Origin: an uncultured Methylophaga sp.
GTDB lineage: Bacteria > Pseudomonadota > Gammaproteobacteria > Nitrosococcales > Methylophagaceae
Assembly: GCF_947259025.1 (NCBI RefSeq)
Contig: NZ_CAMYKO010000001.1
Coordinates: 1 to 64,000 of the forward strand
Direction: 5' to 3'
DNA: 64,000 bases
Shown here: positions 8,365 to 17,590 of the stretch, one piece after another
How the letters are laid out: the number at the start of each line of letters is the position of its first letter
Numbering within the stretch: the first letter of the stretch is position 1
Notes under the pieces: generated by a model
What the model saw: only the letters and a program-made list of their open reading frames with translations
Database searches by the model: none
Told to the model about the DNA's origin: nothing
Program-made: the position numbers and the translations under genes

Positions 8365-9129
8365 ATCAGTTTATTCGCTTCAGCAAGAGCTTGAACTAAC
8401 TCCTCTGGAGAAACGACATTAACTGGAAACTTCTGTTCGAGCTGCTGCAAATTGCTTGCGTGAAAAATTGATGTGCTTCCAGCACCGCTAGCCCTATCAT
8501 TTGTGCAGAAATAATCTATTCCATAGCCATAACTTGCAGCTAAAGCATCGCCATCTGTCCATTCACTAACTGCCTTGGAATAATTCTTAACAGTTATTGA
8601 ATTATCATTTTTGGTATGTGGAACAAGCCCACCATTTTGTGCGCCTAGTTCATTCATTAGCTTGCCTTTGCCTGCGCCAAGGCTTTCGATAAAACGCGCG
8701 CACTCGAAAGAGCGCTTTAGCCTCTCTTTATCACTATATTTATTGCTGGGAGCCCAGTATTTATCAGACAGATTTAATTTCGGCGCTCCTATTCTGGGTA
8801 AAGCCGTAAATCTAAATCCCATCTCAAGCGCTTGAGGAATAACTCTTTTTAAGTATTCTGATATTTCAGGGGCATTGGCACCATTTTTTGATGAGACTTC
8901 TTCACCATCAGCACACATGGAAACTCCTGCGCTGTAGTTAGCATAATATCCTTTCCTATCTCCCTTCTTGATTGTTTCTATTGTAGCTATCCCCTCAAAA
9001 AAGTATGGCTCGATTGCGCCCCTGATTATTAATTCATAAAGTTTAGTGTAAACATCATCTGAGTTGTTACGCTTGTTCTCATCTACGATGCTTTCCCAAA
9101 CATTAGAATCGAAAGTGACTAAAGTACTC
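8361..9129 (-). CDS. PIN-like protein; start at [12 protein letters not shown] preferred over 9161
   Basis: [13 protein letters not shown] at N-terminus and [24 protein letters not shown] at C-terminus. Confidence 0.5.
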
Positions 9130-9212
9130 ATTGCTTTCTTATTGTTTATTGTGTGGAACACTCACCTGAATTTACTTTAAAGCACTGTTTCTGTGCTGTT
9201 GCCAATTTTTTA

Positions 9213-9974
9213 CTACAGGAGCCCAGAATAACCTCTCATTTCTCCTAACGCTGTGGCAGTTAAGTAGGGTAACAATGTTGTGCCCACAAAAAGCCCCTCT
9301 TTTTCTTTATAGCTATGCAAAATCCCTACTAGCATAGGTAGACGCCAATCCTGGGAGAACTCTTGTCCATAAGGCCATGCAAATATCGCCCCTCCACTCA
9401 CTCCTCGTGGACTTGGAGGGTTCATTTTCTGCCCATTATCTGGATTAAGAGCATTTTTTTTATGGAAGTGAATGATTATATTTTGGTCAGTAAGGAGATT
9501 ATGCTTTTCATAAAGTTCATTGTCTGCAGCAATCCCCCGGTAATAGGCTAGTTCAGAGGAGAAGCTGCCTCCATTCTTCTTACTTTTACTTGCCGGATAT
9601 CCAACAACTGATAGAACGTTTAACTCCAACGAACTCTCAACCAGTTCGATTTTTTTTATGAGAGGTTGAAAATAAACGAACAGCTTTCTAGCGAAATCAT
9701 TGCTTAAACGATAGTAAGCCATATCTATGCTGTCATCGTTTCTTGATAACTCCGGCAGTAAATCAAGATGTGCCAGGTATCCTTCTATCTCTTCAAGCCC
9801 CTCTATTGTTGGCACTAACAGTTTCCCGTTTTGAAGAGAATCCGTTACATGAGCTGCTGTAAATAGGAAAGGTTGAGAGCGAAAATCTATAAATACGCCT
9901 GTTCCTATTTGTTTTATGCCTTTGGGTATTTCTGTTTCAATAAATATTGGGATTAAAGCCTGATTAACTTCCAT
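9213..9974 (-). CDS. Trypsin-like serine protease family protein
   Basis: GTGVFIDF...FTAAHV (His), DDSIDMAYYRL (Asp), GVSGGAIF (Ser). Confidence 0.65.
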   Translation of the reverse strand: MEVNQALIPIFIETEIPKGIKQIGTGVFIDFRSQPFLFTAAHVTDSLQNGKLLVPTIEGLEEIEGYLAHLDLLPELSRNDDSIDMAYYRLSNDFARKLFVYFQPLIKKIELVESSLELNVLSVVGYPASKSKKNGGSFSSELAYYRGIAADNELYEKHNLLTDQNIIIHFHKKNALNPDNGQKMNPPSPRGVSGGAIFAWPYGQEFSQDWRLPMLVGILHSYKEKEGLFVGTTLLPYLTATALGEMRGYSGLL

Positions 9975-10021
9975 AATTTGTCTGAAAAACTAACTATGAA
10001 CTAGTCTATGGTACGTAATAG

Positions 10022-10711
10022 CTACGCACCTTGATGGGGAGCATTGTCACGGTCTAATAGGCCTTCTAAACTATTTATTTCCTTAGGAAGCACGTGTAAG
10101 TAATCGATAAGGTTCTCAAGAAGTTTTAGCATCTGGAGGGCCATTTGCTCATCTGGTTCCTTCTCCGCATCAAAGTGAGCGCCGAGATTGCCTCCGTGAC
10201 GCAGAACATCTGCCAGCTTTCTGATCGGTTCTGAGAGATCAACGGACTCTGCCACGGCTCGTATTGCTCTCGCCAATGTTTGGTTCGTTTCATTGTCTGG
10301 TAGCAAACCTTGAAACAATCCCTCAAGTGTTCGTCTACAACATACGGCAGTTGCGACATAGTTACCTGAGTTGTATGCATCCACCGTTGACAAATAAGAA
10401 CGGAACAAGGCTTCTGGTACTAGAGAGGATATAGGTTTGCTTGGGCGTGGCTCACCAGTGTTTGGATGTATAAATACTTCAGCTGACTCTGGGCCATGCA
10501 TACCAAAAGACCAAACCCCTACATGGTGGTCACAACCTGGACATTTTGACGAAGCGATCGCGCATGCTCTCGGTTTATCTAGATATTGCTGGGTCGTGGC
10601 GAAAGTAACCTTTTCAGAACAGTGAGGACACCATGTGGAGAAAGATGCCGGGATATAAATGTTTCCTAAATTCGTCCACTTTCTGACTTGACTGTGTGTG
10701 ATTTGCCGCAT
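10022..10711 (-). CDS. DUF4145-like protein
   Basis: N-terminal CPHC...CPGC zinc pair; YNSGNYVATAVCCRRTLEGLF...IRKLADVLRHGGNLGAHFD. Confidence 0.65.
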   Translation of the reverse strand: MRQITHSQVRKWTNLGNIYIPASFSTWCPHCSEKVTFATTQQYLDKPRACAIASSKCPGCDHHVGVWSFGMHGPESAEVFIHPNTGEPRPSKPISSLVPEALFRSYLSTVDAYNSGNYVATAVCCRRTLEGLFQGLLPDNETNQTLARAIRAVAESVDLSEPIRKLADVLRHGGNLGAHFDAEKEPDEQMALQMLKLLENLIDYLHVLPKEINSLEGLLDRDNAPHQGA

Positions 10712-10909
10712 GTTATTCTCTTTTATGTCTTACGTTTGCTTATCTGCAAGCGTTGTCACCCTGGTGGAGGTCTAGCTTTGAGGTGGCCAGAATGAATTTG
10801 AGCGATTTGTCATGTGACTATGGCTACCCCCCCCCCCCTCAGGTACTACCTCCAAACGGTTAAAAATAAACTTGACCAGAAATTAGTCCTCGCAGAGCCC
10901 CTGATGAAG

Positions 10910-11146
10910 TCAGTTAGATATTTTTACTTTACTTATTAACTCTATCGCAAAGTCTTTAGGTAACCGGTAATGAGTGAGATCAAGAGATTCAATATCATGT
11001 AATGGATGATTGGCGAGATTGTGCAAACGTATCACATCATCTTTAGGGAAAAGGTTTACACCCAGACGAATACGTTCTTCGACCCTAATAAGAAAATCGT
11101 GGTCGTTCAAATTGCTGAGACTGTCTATTTCCATGTCCAGTGCCAT
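10910..11146 (-). CDS. Small hypothetical protein downstream of the XRE remnant
   Basis: ORF begins 4 nt after the XRE stop codon. Confidence 0.45.
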   Translation of the reverse strand: MALDMEIDSLSNLNDHDFLIRVEERIRLGVNLFPKDDVIRLHNLANHPLHDIESLDLTHYRLPKDFAIELISKVKISN

Positions 11147-11150
11147 TCCT

Positions 11151-11403
11151 TTACTTGAAGAGTTTGAGCACGAACTCGATCTTAGTTTCTAGCTTCTCAT
11201 ATGCTAATTTCAATAGGTCGAGCGGGTGCGTATCTAGAGTAGAGCACATTTCTTCAATTTTTTCTAATGTCGGACTTTTTATGCCTCTCTCTAGTGAGCT
11301 AAATGTAGGTTCTGCTGGAGATGAGCGAAAAATCCTCCTGGCTTAAGTTTCTTGATTTTCTTATTTCTCGCAGTGCTAGACCGAAGGCCTGACTGATATT
11401 CAT
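11151..11403 (-). pseudogene. XRE/HTH transcriptional regulator with single-base frameshift
   Basis: MNISQAFGLALREIRKSRNLSQEDFSLISSRTYI / frameshift / SSLERGIKSPTLEKIEEMCSTLDTHPLDLLKLAYEKLETKIEFVLKLFK*. Confidence 0.75.
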
Positions 11404-11440
11404 GTCTTTCCATTTCATTAGAAAAGATCATGTAGCCAAA

Positions 11441-11938
11441 ATGAACACTATAGGGCTAGAATCTAAAACGTTCATTATGGATTTTCCCTGTACTACAATG
11501 ACAAACACTACTACTGATACAAATGCTGAGAAGCTCTTTTTGTTACCGCCCTGGTCTCAGCCATATACCAAAAACCAGAGCAAGTTTTTCATGGCTGTTT
11601 TATATGAAGGGGGTATCGAAGGTGAGCAAAAATTTGATACCAAGTATCTGGCTGATGGAAATGAGCTAGTTTTGCTGATGCTCTCGAATGATGTCACCGT
11701 AGACAGTGTTTATGTCGTCTCATTCCCTGAGCCTGCAACCGAACAAGTGCTGATGGAGTTCGTAGATGAGATTTGGATGGGGGTAATCAGCGAAGAGAGC
11801 AAAGAAAAAAGTGTTTGCTACATTGTCAGAACCATGAACGACACTCATCATGTGTTCTCTAAGTTAGGTGAAGTATCTGAAAGCTTGATTAAGCATAAAT
11901 CTCTATTCTTCAGTAGCACACAGCAACTACTCGAGTAA
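11441..11938 (+). CDS. Hypothetical protein (start MNTIGLE preferred)
   Basis: ORF; the 11402 start would overlap the XRE start codon. Confidence 0.5.
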   Translation: MNTIGLESKTFIMDFPCTTMTNTTTDTNAEKLFLLPPWSQPYTKNQSKFFMAVLYEGGIEGEQKFDTKYLADGNELVLLMLSNDVTVDSVYVVSFPEPATEQVLMEFVDEIWMGVISEESKEKSVCYIVRTMNDTHHVFSKLGEVSESLIKHKSLFFSSTQQLLE

Positions 11939-12088
11939 AAATCAGAGCTCACATACACTTGGCTGCTATATGCCAGAGGTTTCAGTATTGCTACCCATGA
12001 CCTTGCCTAAAAAATTCCCCGTCCCTGTGGATTAGTTAAAGTGACATGGATGGGGATTCGACATAAATTACAGCTCGTATAAGCTATA

Positions 12089-14713
12089 TTACTCCAGAGC
12101 AACATCTATATCCTCCAAGGCAGAAATGATTGCTTCAACAGTATGCCTATCGAACTCTGTACGATCATTTTCTTCATGGGTTCCTTTGTTGAGATATCGC
12201 CATTCGCGTGAATCACCACTGAATCCTAGCAAGGTATCAATTGGGGTAAAGACTGCTTCTTTGTTAGGTGCAGAGAATTCTTGTTTACCAATTTTGCTCC
12301 TCAATTGTTCTGTAAGATTTCTCAAATCTATTGGTGCTGATGGTGAACGTAGTTTCAGGCTCAGGTTGCCATCACCGTACTTAGTGACATATCTCCACAC
12401 TTTGACTTTTGCGAGCGACTCTAAAGCTTGGCGTGACTTAGTTAGAGCTTCTCTGATTTCGTTATGATTTATGTGTCCTCGAGCAGCAAGAATATAGTTC
12501 CGGGGAGCACAGTTAAAGTCTATCCGGATGTGGGGCTCTTCGAGACGAGGCAAGAAAGAGAATAATTTAACTAGTCTGGCTTCCTGCGCAGGTAATAGAG
12601 TCTGAATATCCTTGAAGAATTCCTCACCATGACAGGTCAATAGTATTTGTTTATGTGAGAAATAATGATCCTCGAAAAGCGTTCGTCGAATAGATTCCCT
12701 GTGATCATCGTCAATAGCATTTACTGGATCATCGAAAATTAAGACAGGAGCATTTTCCTTGAGATTTTTCGCCAGCAAAATTGCTAGGCCAAGACATCGT
12801 ATATGCCCTTCACTAAGTACATGAAGGGCGTCGTAATTCTGGTGAGGGTTATTGCAAAATGCAATTTGAAGTCTCTCGTTCTGCGTCAGTGGTAACGTAA
12901 CGTTTGCTAATTGCTCTGAGTTTGAATCATTCCGGTTGAAGGCGTTATAAAGAGTGACAACCCTTTCACCGAGGTCTGCCACTAACTGTGAAGGTAAATT
13001 ATTATTGTAATTGCTCAGCTTTCGGACGAATGAAGCATATGCACTAGCGATCGACTGGTTCCTAGATATCAAGGCCTTTTCTGCTTCAACATCCGCAATT
13101 AATTGTGCATTTTTATTCTGGAAATTATCTATCAGTTTTTGGGCTGATGAAATGGTCGTGTTTGCTGTCTGCCTTCGAGTTTGAAGCACTGTAATTTGAT
13201 GGCTGTATTCACGAAGTCTGTTCAGTTCATCTAGCTTGTGACTTTTCTGTGCGGTAGCTTGGTCAAGCTTTTTGTCATTATCCTCAAGATGCTTAACTTG
13301 GCCGGCTAAATGCTGCCATGGTGTGTAGCCATCAGCCATTCTGCAAAGAAGGGAGTTCCACCATTCGATGCCGGGTTGTCCATTACCTTCTATTTCATAT
13401 GGTTTTAAAGGATTGTTTTGCGGGAGGTATTTCAAGCACGTGTTAATGATTTGTGAGACTTGAAACAAGGACTGTCTTGTGCTCTGCTCAAGCCGCATTG
13501 TATCTTGCTGGGTAAGAGCCAGTTTCTGGAGCTTTTGTAGCTCTTGGCCTGCGTGCGTGTAGGGGTTTACGTTGGCCTCGCTTAGAGGTGTTTTGCATGC
13601 AGGACATTCGCTCGGGCTACTTTGCTCCAGTTGCAAAACCGTTTCATATAGTTGTTTAAATGAGACTTGAAGGCTGGCTGCGGCTAGCTCTCTCTGCTTT
13701 ATGGTCAGCTCTTGGATGGTCGTTGTAATTGTATTACCCAACGTTTCCAAGGATACACTGGCTAAATTGCTTCTAGTCATCGCTGGTTGCTGCAGCTCAT
13801 TTTCAAGAAGCTCAATTCTCCCAGGCGCTTCGTCACTTCCATTTAGTTCTGATACCATCAGATTGAAGCTAGTGCCTTCTCTGTATTGATGGGCTAGCCT
13901 CAATTCCTCAGCAGTAATTTTTTGGAGCTCATTGTTGCAGTCTTGAATTTGTTGCTGTGCACCATTTAGAGCCTGCCGCTTCTTTGCGAGGAGTATTGCG
14001 TTTCTCCCCTCCAGGTCTATGTAACGGCCGTCTATTTCTGCAGTGAAATTACGAACAAACTCTGCAAACGAGTCAAGACCAAACAAGGTGGAAATCAATT
14101 CCATCTGTTTTGCAGGCGCCTGAGCTGCAATTCGGGAGAAACTATCAATGCGATTCTTTTCTATAAAGCAAAAACGATAACCTGATTCATTGGGAGCAAC
14201 ATCTATTTCGTTACCTTCGCCATCAAACCCATAAATACTCGGCGGTGAAAACTGATTTACGTATGCGTTCTTCAGATATTCATTTTGGTCTCGAAATCGT
14301 TTATTTTCAGCTTCGACAACATAACCCAGCAAGCCATATTCCAGTGCTTCGCAGAAACTAGATTTACCAGAACCATTTGGACCGTATATGAGCACTAGGC
14401 GGCTTGCTAGATCAAAAGTTTCCTCTTTGGCAAAGCCACGAAAGGGGCCTACTGTTATACGGTTGAGCTGGGAAAATTTCGCCACGTGCTCTTCATCATA
14501 TTGGGGAACTGGCTGAATGATGGTGCTAATTGTTTCCCAATTACCTTGGGCTAGCTCAACAATTCGTTTGATTCGTTGGCCTTGATAAGTGCTCAGAGGT
14601 AATAGTTGATCTAAATTGGTTGCGACCAAATTGGCGATTTTACGGACAGCTTCAGGCTCTGATGGTGTGTCTAGCGTCTGCAAAAAGCGAAAGTACTCAG
14701 ACCTGATCATCAA
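12089..14713 (-). CDS. Rad50/RecF-like AAA ATPase with CxxC zinc-hook motif
   Basis: Walker A LIYGPNGSGKSS; CPACKTPL between coiled coils; signature LSEGHIRCLGLAILLA; Walker B VLIFDDPVNAID. Confidence 0.85.
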   Translation of the reverse strand: MMIRSEYFRFLQTLDTPSEPEAVRKIANLVATNLDQLLPLSTYQGQRIKRIVELAQGNWETISTIIQPVPQYDEEHVAKFSQLNRITVGPFRGFAKEETFDLASRLVLIYGPNGSGKSSFCEALEYGLLGYVVEAENKRFRDQNEYLKNAYVNQFSPPSIYGFDGEGNEIDVAPNESGYRFCFIEKNRIDSFSRIAAQAPAKQMELISTLFGLDSFAEFVRNFTAEIDGRYIDLEGRNAILLAKKRQALNGAQQQIQDCNNELQKITAEELRLAHQYREGTSFNLMVSELNGSDEAPGRIELLENELQQPAMTRSNLASVSLETLGNTITTTIQELTIKQRELAAASLQVSFKQLYETVLQLEQSSPSECPACKTPLSEANVNPYTHAGQELQKLQKLALTQQDTMRLEQSTRQSLFQVSQIINTCLKYLPQNNPLKPYEIEGNGQPGIEWWNSLLCRMADGYTPWQHLAGQVKHLEDNDKKLDQATAQKSHKLDELNRLREYSHQITVLQTRRQTANTTISSAQKLIDNFQNKNAQLIADVEAEKALISRNQSIASAYASFVRKLSNYNNNLPSQLVADLGERVVTLYNAFNRNDSNSEQLANVTLPLTQNERLQIAFCNNPHQNYDALHVLSEGHIRCLGLAILLAKNLKENAPVLIFDDPVNAIDDDHRESIRRTLFEDHYFSHKQILLTCHGEEFFKDIQTLLPAQEARLVKLFSFLPRLEEPHIRIDFNCAPRNYILAARGHINHNEIREALTKSRQALESLAKVKVWRYVTKYGDGNLSLKLRSPSAPIDLRNLTEQLRSKIGKQEFSAPNKEAVFTPIDTLLGFSGDSREWRYLNKGTHEENDRTEFDRHTVEAIISALEDIDVALE

Positions 14714-15738
14714 AGATCTCCTTATTTAAGGGTTACTTGTCCGTTTATTCCAGACCGCTAAAAGACGCATCTATACTTGATCAGCACACGGGCCAGATAG
14801 TATTGAATCTAAAAGGGACCATTACCAAAGATTATTTTTGGTATCCATAGCAGAAACAATTCATCATTACTGCAGATTAACTTAAGTACGCTATGAACAT
14901 TAGCAAAAGACATATAGTCTGTTGAGTCCAGTTTTTGTCTTTCTGAATTAGCAATCTAGCCTTAAATTTAGGCATATTGTATGTCTCTTACTTCCACCCT
15001 GGTGTTTTACACCTACTCATGGAATATGGGAGTTTCCTAATTTTTTACACCGATAAATGTTGCTCTTGCGCAGACTTGCGTATGTGTCTAATTTTTCCAG
15101 AGCACTGGAATTTCAGAATGTTCTCAGCAGTCTATTATTGACTCTCCCATGCGGTCTACCTATTTTACGTTGGACGGTTACCAGCGCAATGTAGGCGGCC
15201 CTCTCCTTCAAGACATAACTGTTGTTTAGGTTCTTCACTGTATGAGCGCGATGCAGTAACAGGTTGAGTAATGCAGCTATCAGCTTCTGGTCATGAGCAA
15301 AGCAGTCGCTCACTTAAGGACCAGTTAGATTACTGGTTACAGTCACGCTACCTTGCTCATAGCTTTAAGCAATTACATTGAATAATATCAGAAGCTCTCT
15401 TATTACTATCTCGGTGAATACCTGAGCCTAATTCGTTGCTAAAAGCCTTCCGCCCGTTCAGGTTGGGCTTTTCCAATATTCTTCATAAACACAATGTCCT
15501 CGAACTCTTGCACCATAGTTAACTAGTCATATATGACGATCTTTTTTAGGCACTTTTTCCTCAAGTCACTAGCAAATAACTCATTCGAAAAATGCCTATA
15601 TTGTATTAAATATGCATGGCTGGGATGTTAATATTAACCATCTTAATCAATAACTTACGTGCAAAATAATTTTGCACCAGGCTGATGAGTGTGTCAACTT
15701 ATTCCCCTGAAAGCATGAGGTCGGATGCTTCATGCATT

Positions 15739-15770
15739 TAGTAGTAATACTACTACTATCAATACTACTA
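15739..15770. promoter_or_regulatory. Putative operator: TAGTAGTA-A-TACTACTA palindrome plus a third TACTACTA half-site
   Basis: Perfect 17-bp palindrome (15739-15755) and extra half-site (15763-15770), 15 bp after the preceding one, just upstream of the kfrA-like start. Confidence 0.6.
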
Positions 15771-15784
15771 ACAGGGATAAATGG

Positions 15785-16435
15785 ATGGACACGAGAAGAC
15801 GCAGAGAACCAGTCAGTAAAGATCAGGTATTTGATTTCATTGAGGCATATATGCAGGAACACAGTGTGATGCCCACCCAGCAGCTGATCATCGACAAGTT
15901 AGGCGGCTCACTTACAACGATAGGTAAGCATGTAAGAGAGTGGCAGCAAAGCGCCAAGAACCAAGTCAAAAGCATGATAGAAATGCCAGAACAAATCCGA
16001 GAGGCATCCCTAAAAGTGGGCGCCCAATGGTGGTCTATTGCTGAAAAGATGATGTCTGAGTCGATCCAAGTTGCCCAGGATTCGGCAGCCAAAGCTGTGG
16101 AACAGGCAAATCAAAATTATCACCTTTACCAAAATGAATGTGAGCAGCTCGAAAGCCTGGCTGAACGACTTCAGTCAGATTTAGATGAAGCTCTGACAGC
16201 ACTCAATCATAAAAACGTTGAGGTGTCTGAGATGAGAGAAAGGTTAATCAAGGCTGAACAGAAGAATGAGCATGATGCTGACACAATAAAGCGACTTAAT
16301 GAGGAGATTCTAAGAAGCAAAGAGCTTCAATCAGAGGCTGTCAAACAAGTAACTAGAATCTATGAAGAACGCCTCCTTGCTGCAGATGCACAGTTTGAGA
16401 AGCTGACCTCTAAACAACAACTGTCCAAGTTATGA
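15785..16435 (+). CDS. KfrA-like DNA-binding coiled-coil protein
   Basis: N-terminal VSKDQVFDFIEAYMQEHSVMPTQQLIIDKLGGSLTTIGKHVREWQ (KfrA_N-like) followed by coiled coil. Confidence 0.7.
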   Translation: MDTRRRREPVSKDQVFDFIEAYMQEHSVMPTQQLIIDKLGGSLTTIGKHVREWQQSAKNQVKSMIEMPEQIREASLKVGAQWWSIAEKMMSESIQVAQDSAAKAVEQANQNYHLYQNECEQLESLAERLQSDLDEALTALNHKNVEVSEMRERLIKAEQKNEHDADTIKRLNEEILRSKELQSEAVKQVTRIYEERLLAADAQFEKLTSKQQLSKL

Positions 16436-16884
16436 GTAACTTAATTCTCGCTCTTGACCTTGAGGGCGTACTCATTACCAACGCCATAAGTCAGTTTCCT
16501 CGCCCTGGATTGAGGCAGTTTTTAACGCAGTGTGAGGAAGTGTTTGGTCATGAGAATATCTGTATTTTTACAAAAGTACCTGAGAGACGGTTCAGGGTAA
16601 TAGCATCCACGCTGGTTAAGGAGAATAATGCACCCAGGTGGTTTGAAAACATCCGTTACATAGACTGGGTAGGAGAGCACAAAGATTTACGCTTTGTTCA
16701 TGACGATATTGAAAAAGTCATTATTGTTGATGATTACCCGCCATACATAAAGCAAACGCAAAAACACCGATTGATTCAGACACAAGAATACAAACAGCCA
16801 TATACCCACGCAATGCCAGATATTACCGATAAGGAGCTTGAATTTCTCGCAGAGAAACTAAAAGAACTGGTTTTGATGCAGTAA
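16432..16884 (+). CDS. HAD/NIF-like phosphatase domain protein
   Basis: LALDLEGVLI; FVHDDIEKVIIVDDYP; 4-nt overlap with upstream gene. Confidence 0.6.
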   Translation: MSNLILALDLEGVLITNAISQFPRPGLRQFLTQCEEVFGHENICIFTKVPERRFRVIASTLVKENNAPRWFENIRYIDWVGEHKDLRFVHDDIEKVIIVDDYPPYIKQTQKHRLIQTQEYKQPYTHAMPDITDKELEFLAEKLKELVLMQ

Positions 16885-16993
16885 TGAATTCCAAATCAGC
16901 TTCACAGCTCATTAGCGACTTGTGAGGGATGCGTAGCCAGAAACAAAAATTGAGAAAACGAATCATGGAATAAAGTTGCTAGACTTAAACACT

Positions 16994-17590
16994 TTAATTC
17001 TTCTCCATCCACTTGAAATACTCAGGAAGAGTACTTTGGTCAAACAAAATTGAATGGTCATAAGTATCAGTAACTACTCTTAATTGCTTATCAATGTCGG
17101 TCCCTAGCCTTTCTAAAAGCATATTTATTATTCGACAAAACCGATCTACTGAGTCATTAATCGGGACTTTTCTGGTTGAACTATTTTGGCCTTCATTTTC
17201 AAGCAAAGCGATGTTAGAGAGGCTCTTTTCAAGCAACCTATTCAGGTGCTCATTTTCCTTTCGAAGCTCACGAATCTCAAGCTGTGCTGATAGAAGATTG
17301 TTTTGGGCTCCTTTATTTTTTTGAGTAACGACATATCCACTATCTGACATGAACTGTTCGATAAGACGCCCATACACCTTACTTCTCAAGATTGTAGTAT
17401 TAGAACAGGGCTTACCCTCAACTTCGGAAATTTTTTCGGCAAGCAGCTTACTGATCGCTGTTCGGTTATCTGGCTTGATTTTTGCGTTTAACAATTGATT
17501 TAACATTTTCGTTATAACTGCAGCGCGGGCTCGAGTTTGCTCATTCTGCTTTGCATGCATTGCTTCAGTTTTTCTGCGTAATGTGCTCAC
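16994..17590 (-). CDS. Third component of the recombinase module (Tn554 TnpC-like / GInt-type coiled-coil protein)
   Basis: Short coiled-coil protein; GTG start overlaps the TGA stop of the upstream gene. Confidence 0.5.
   Translation of the reverse strand: MSTLRRKTEAMHAKQNEQTRARAAVITKMLNQLLNAKIKPDNRTAISKLLAEKISEVEGKPCSNTTILRSKVYGRLIEQFMSDSGYVVTQKNKGAQNNLLSAQLEIRELRKENEHLNRLLEKSLSNIALLENEGQNSSTRKVPINDSVDRFCRIINMLLERLGTDIDKQLRVVTDTYDHSILFDQSTLPEYFKWMEKN

Noticed and set aside
11402-11440. Start of the 178-aa ORF at 11402
   Set aside because: Would overlap the divergent XRE start codon; Met at 11441 is more plausible.
15113-15313. 66-aa minus-strand ORF in the 14.7-15.7 kb gap
   Set aside because: No recognisable motif or ribosome-binding site; could be a decayed fragment but I cannot support it.
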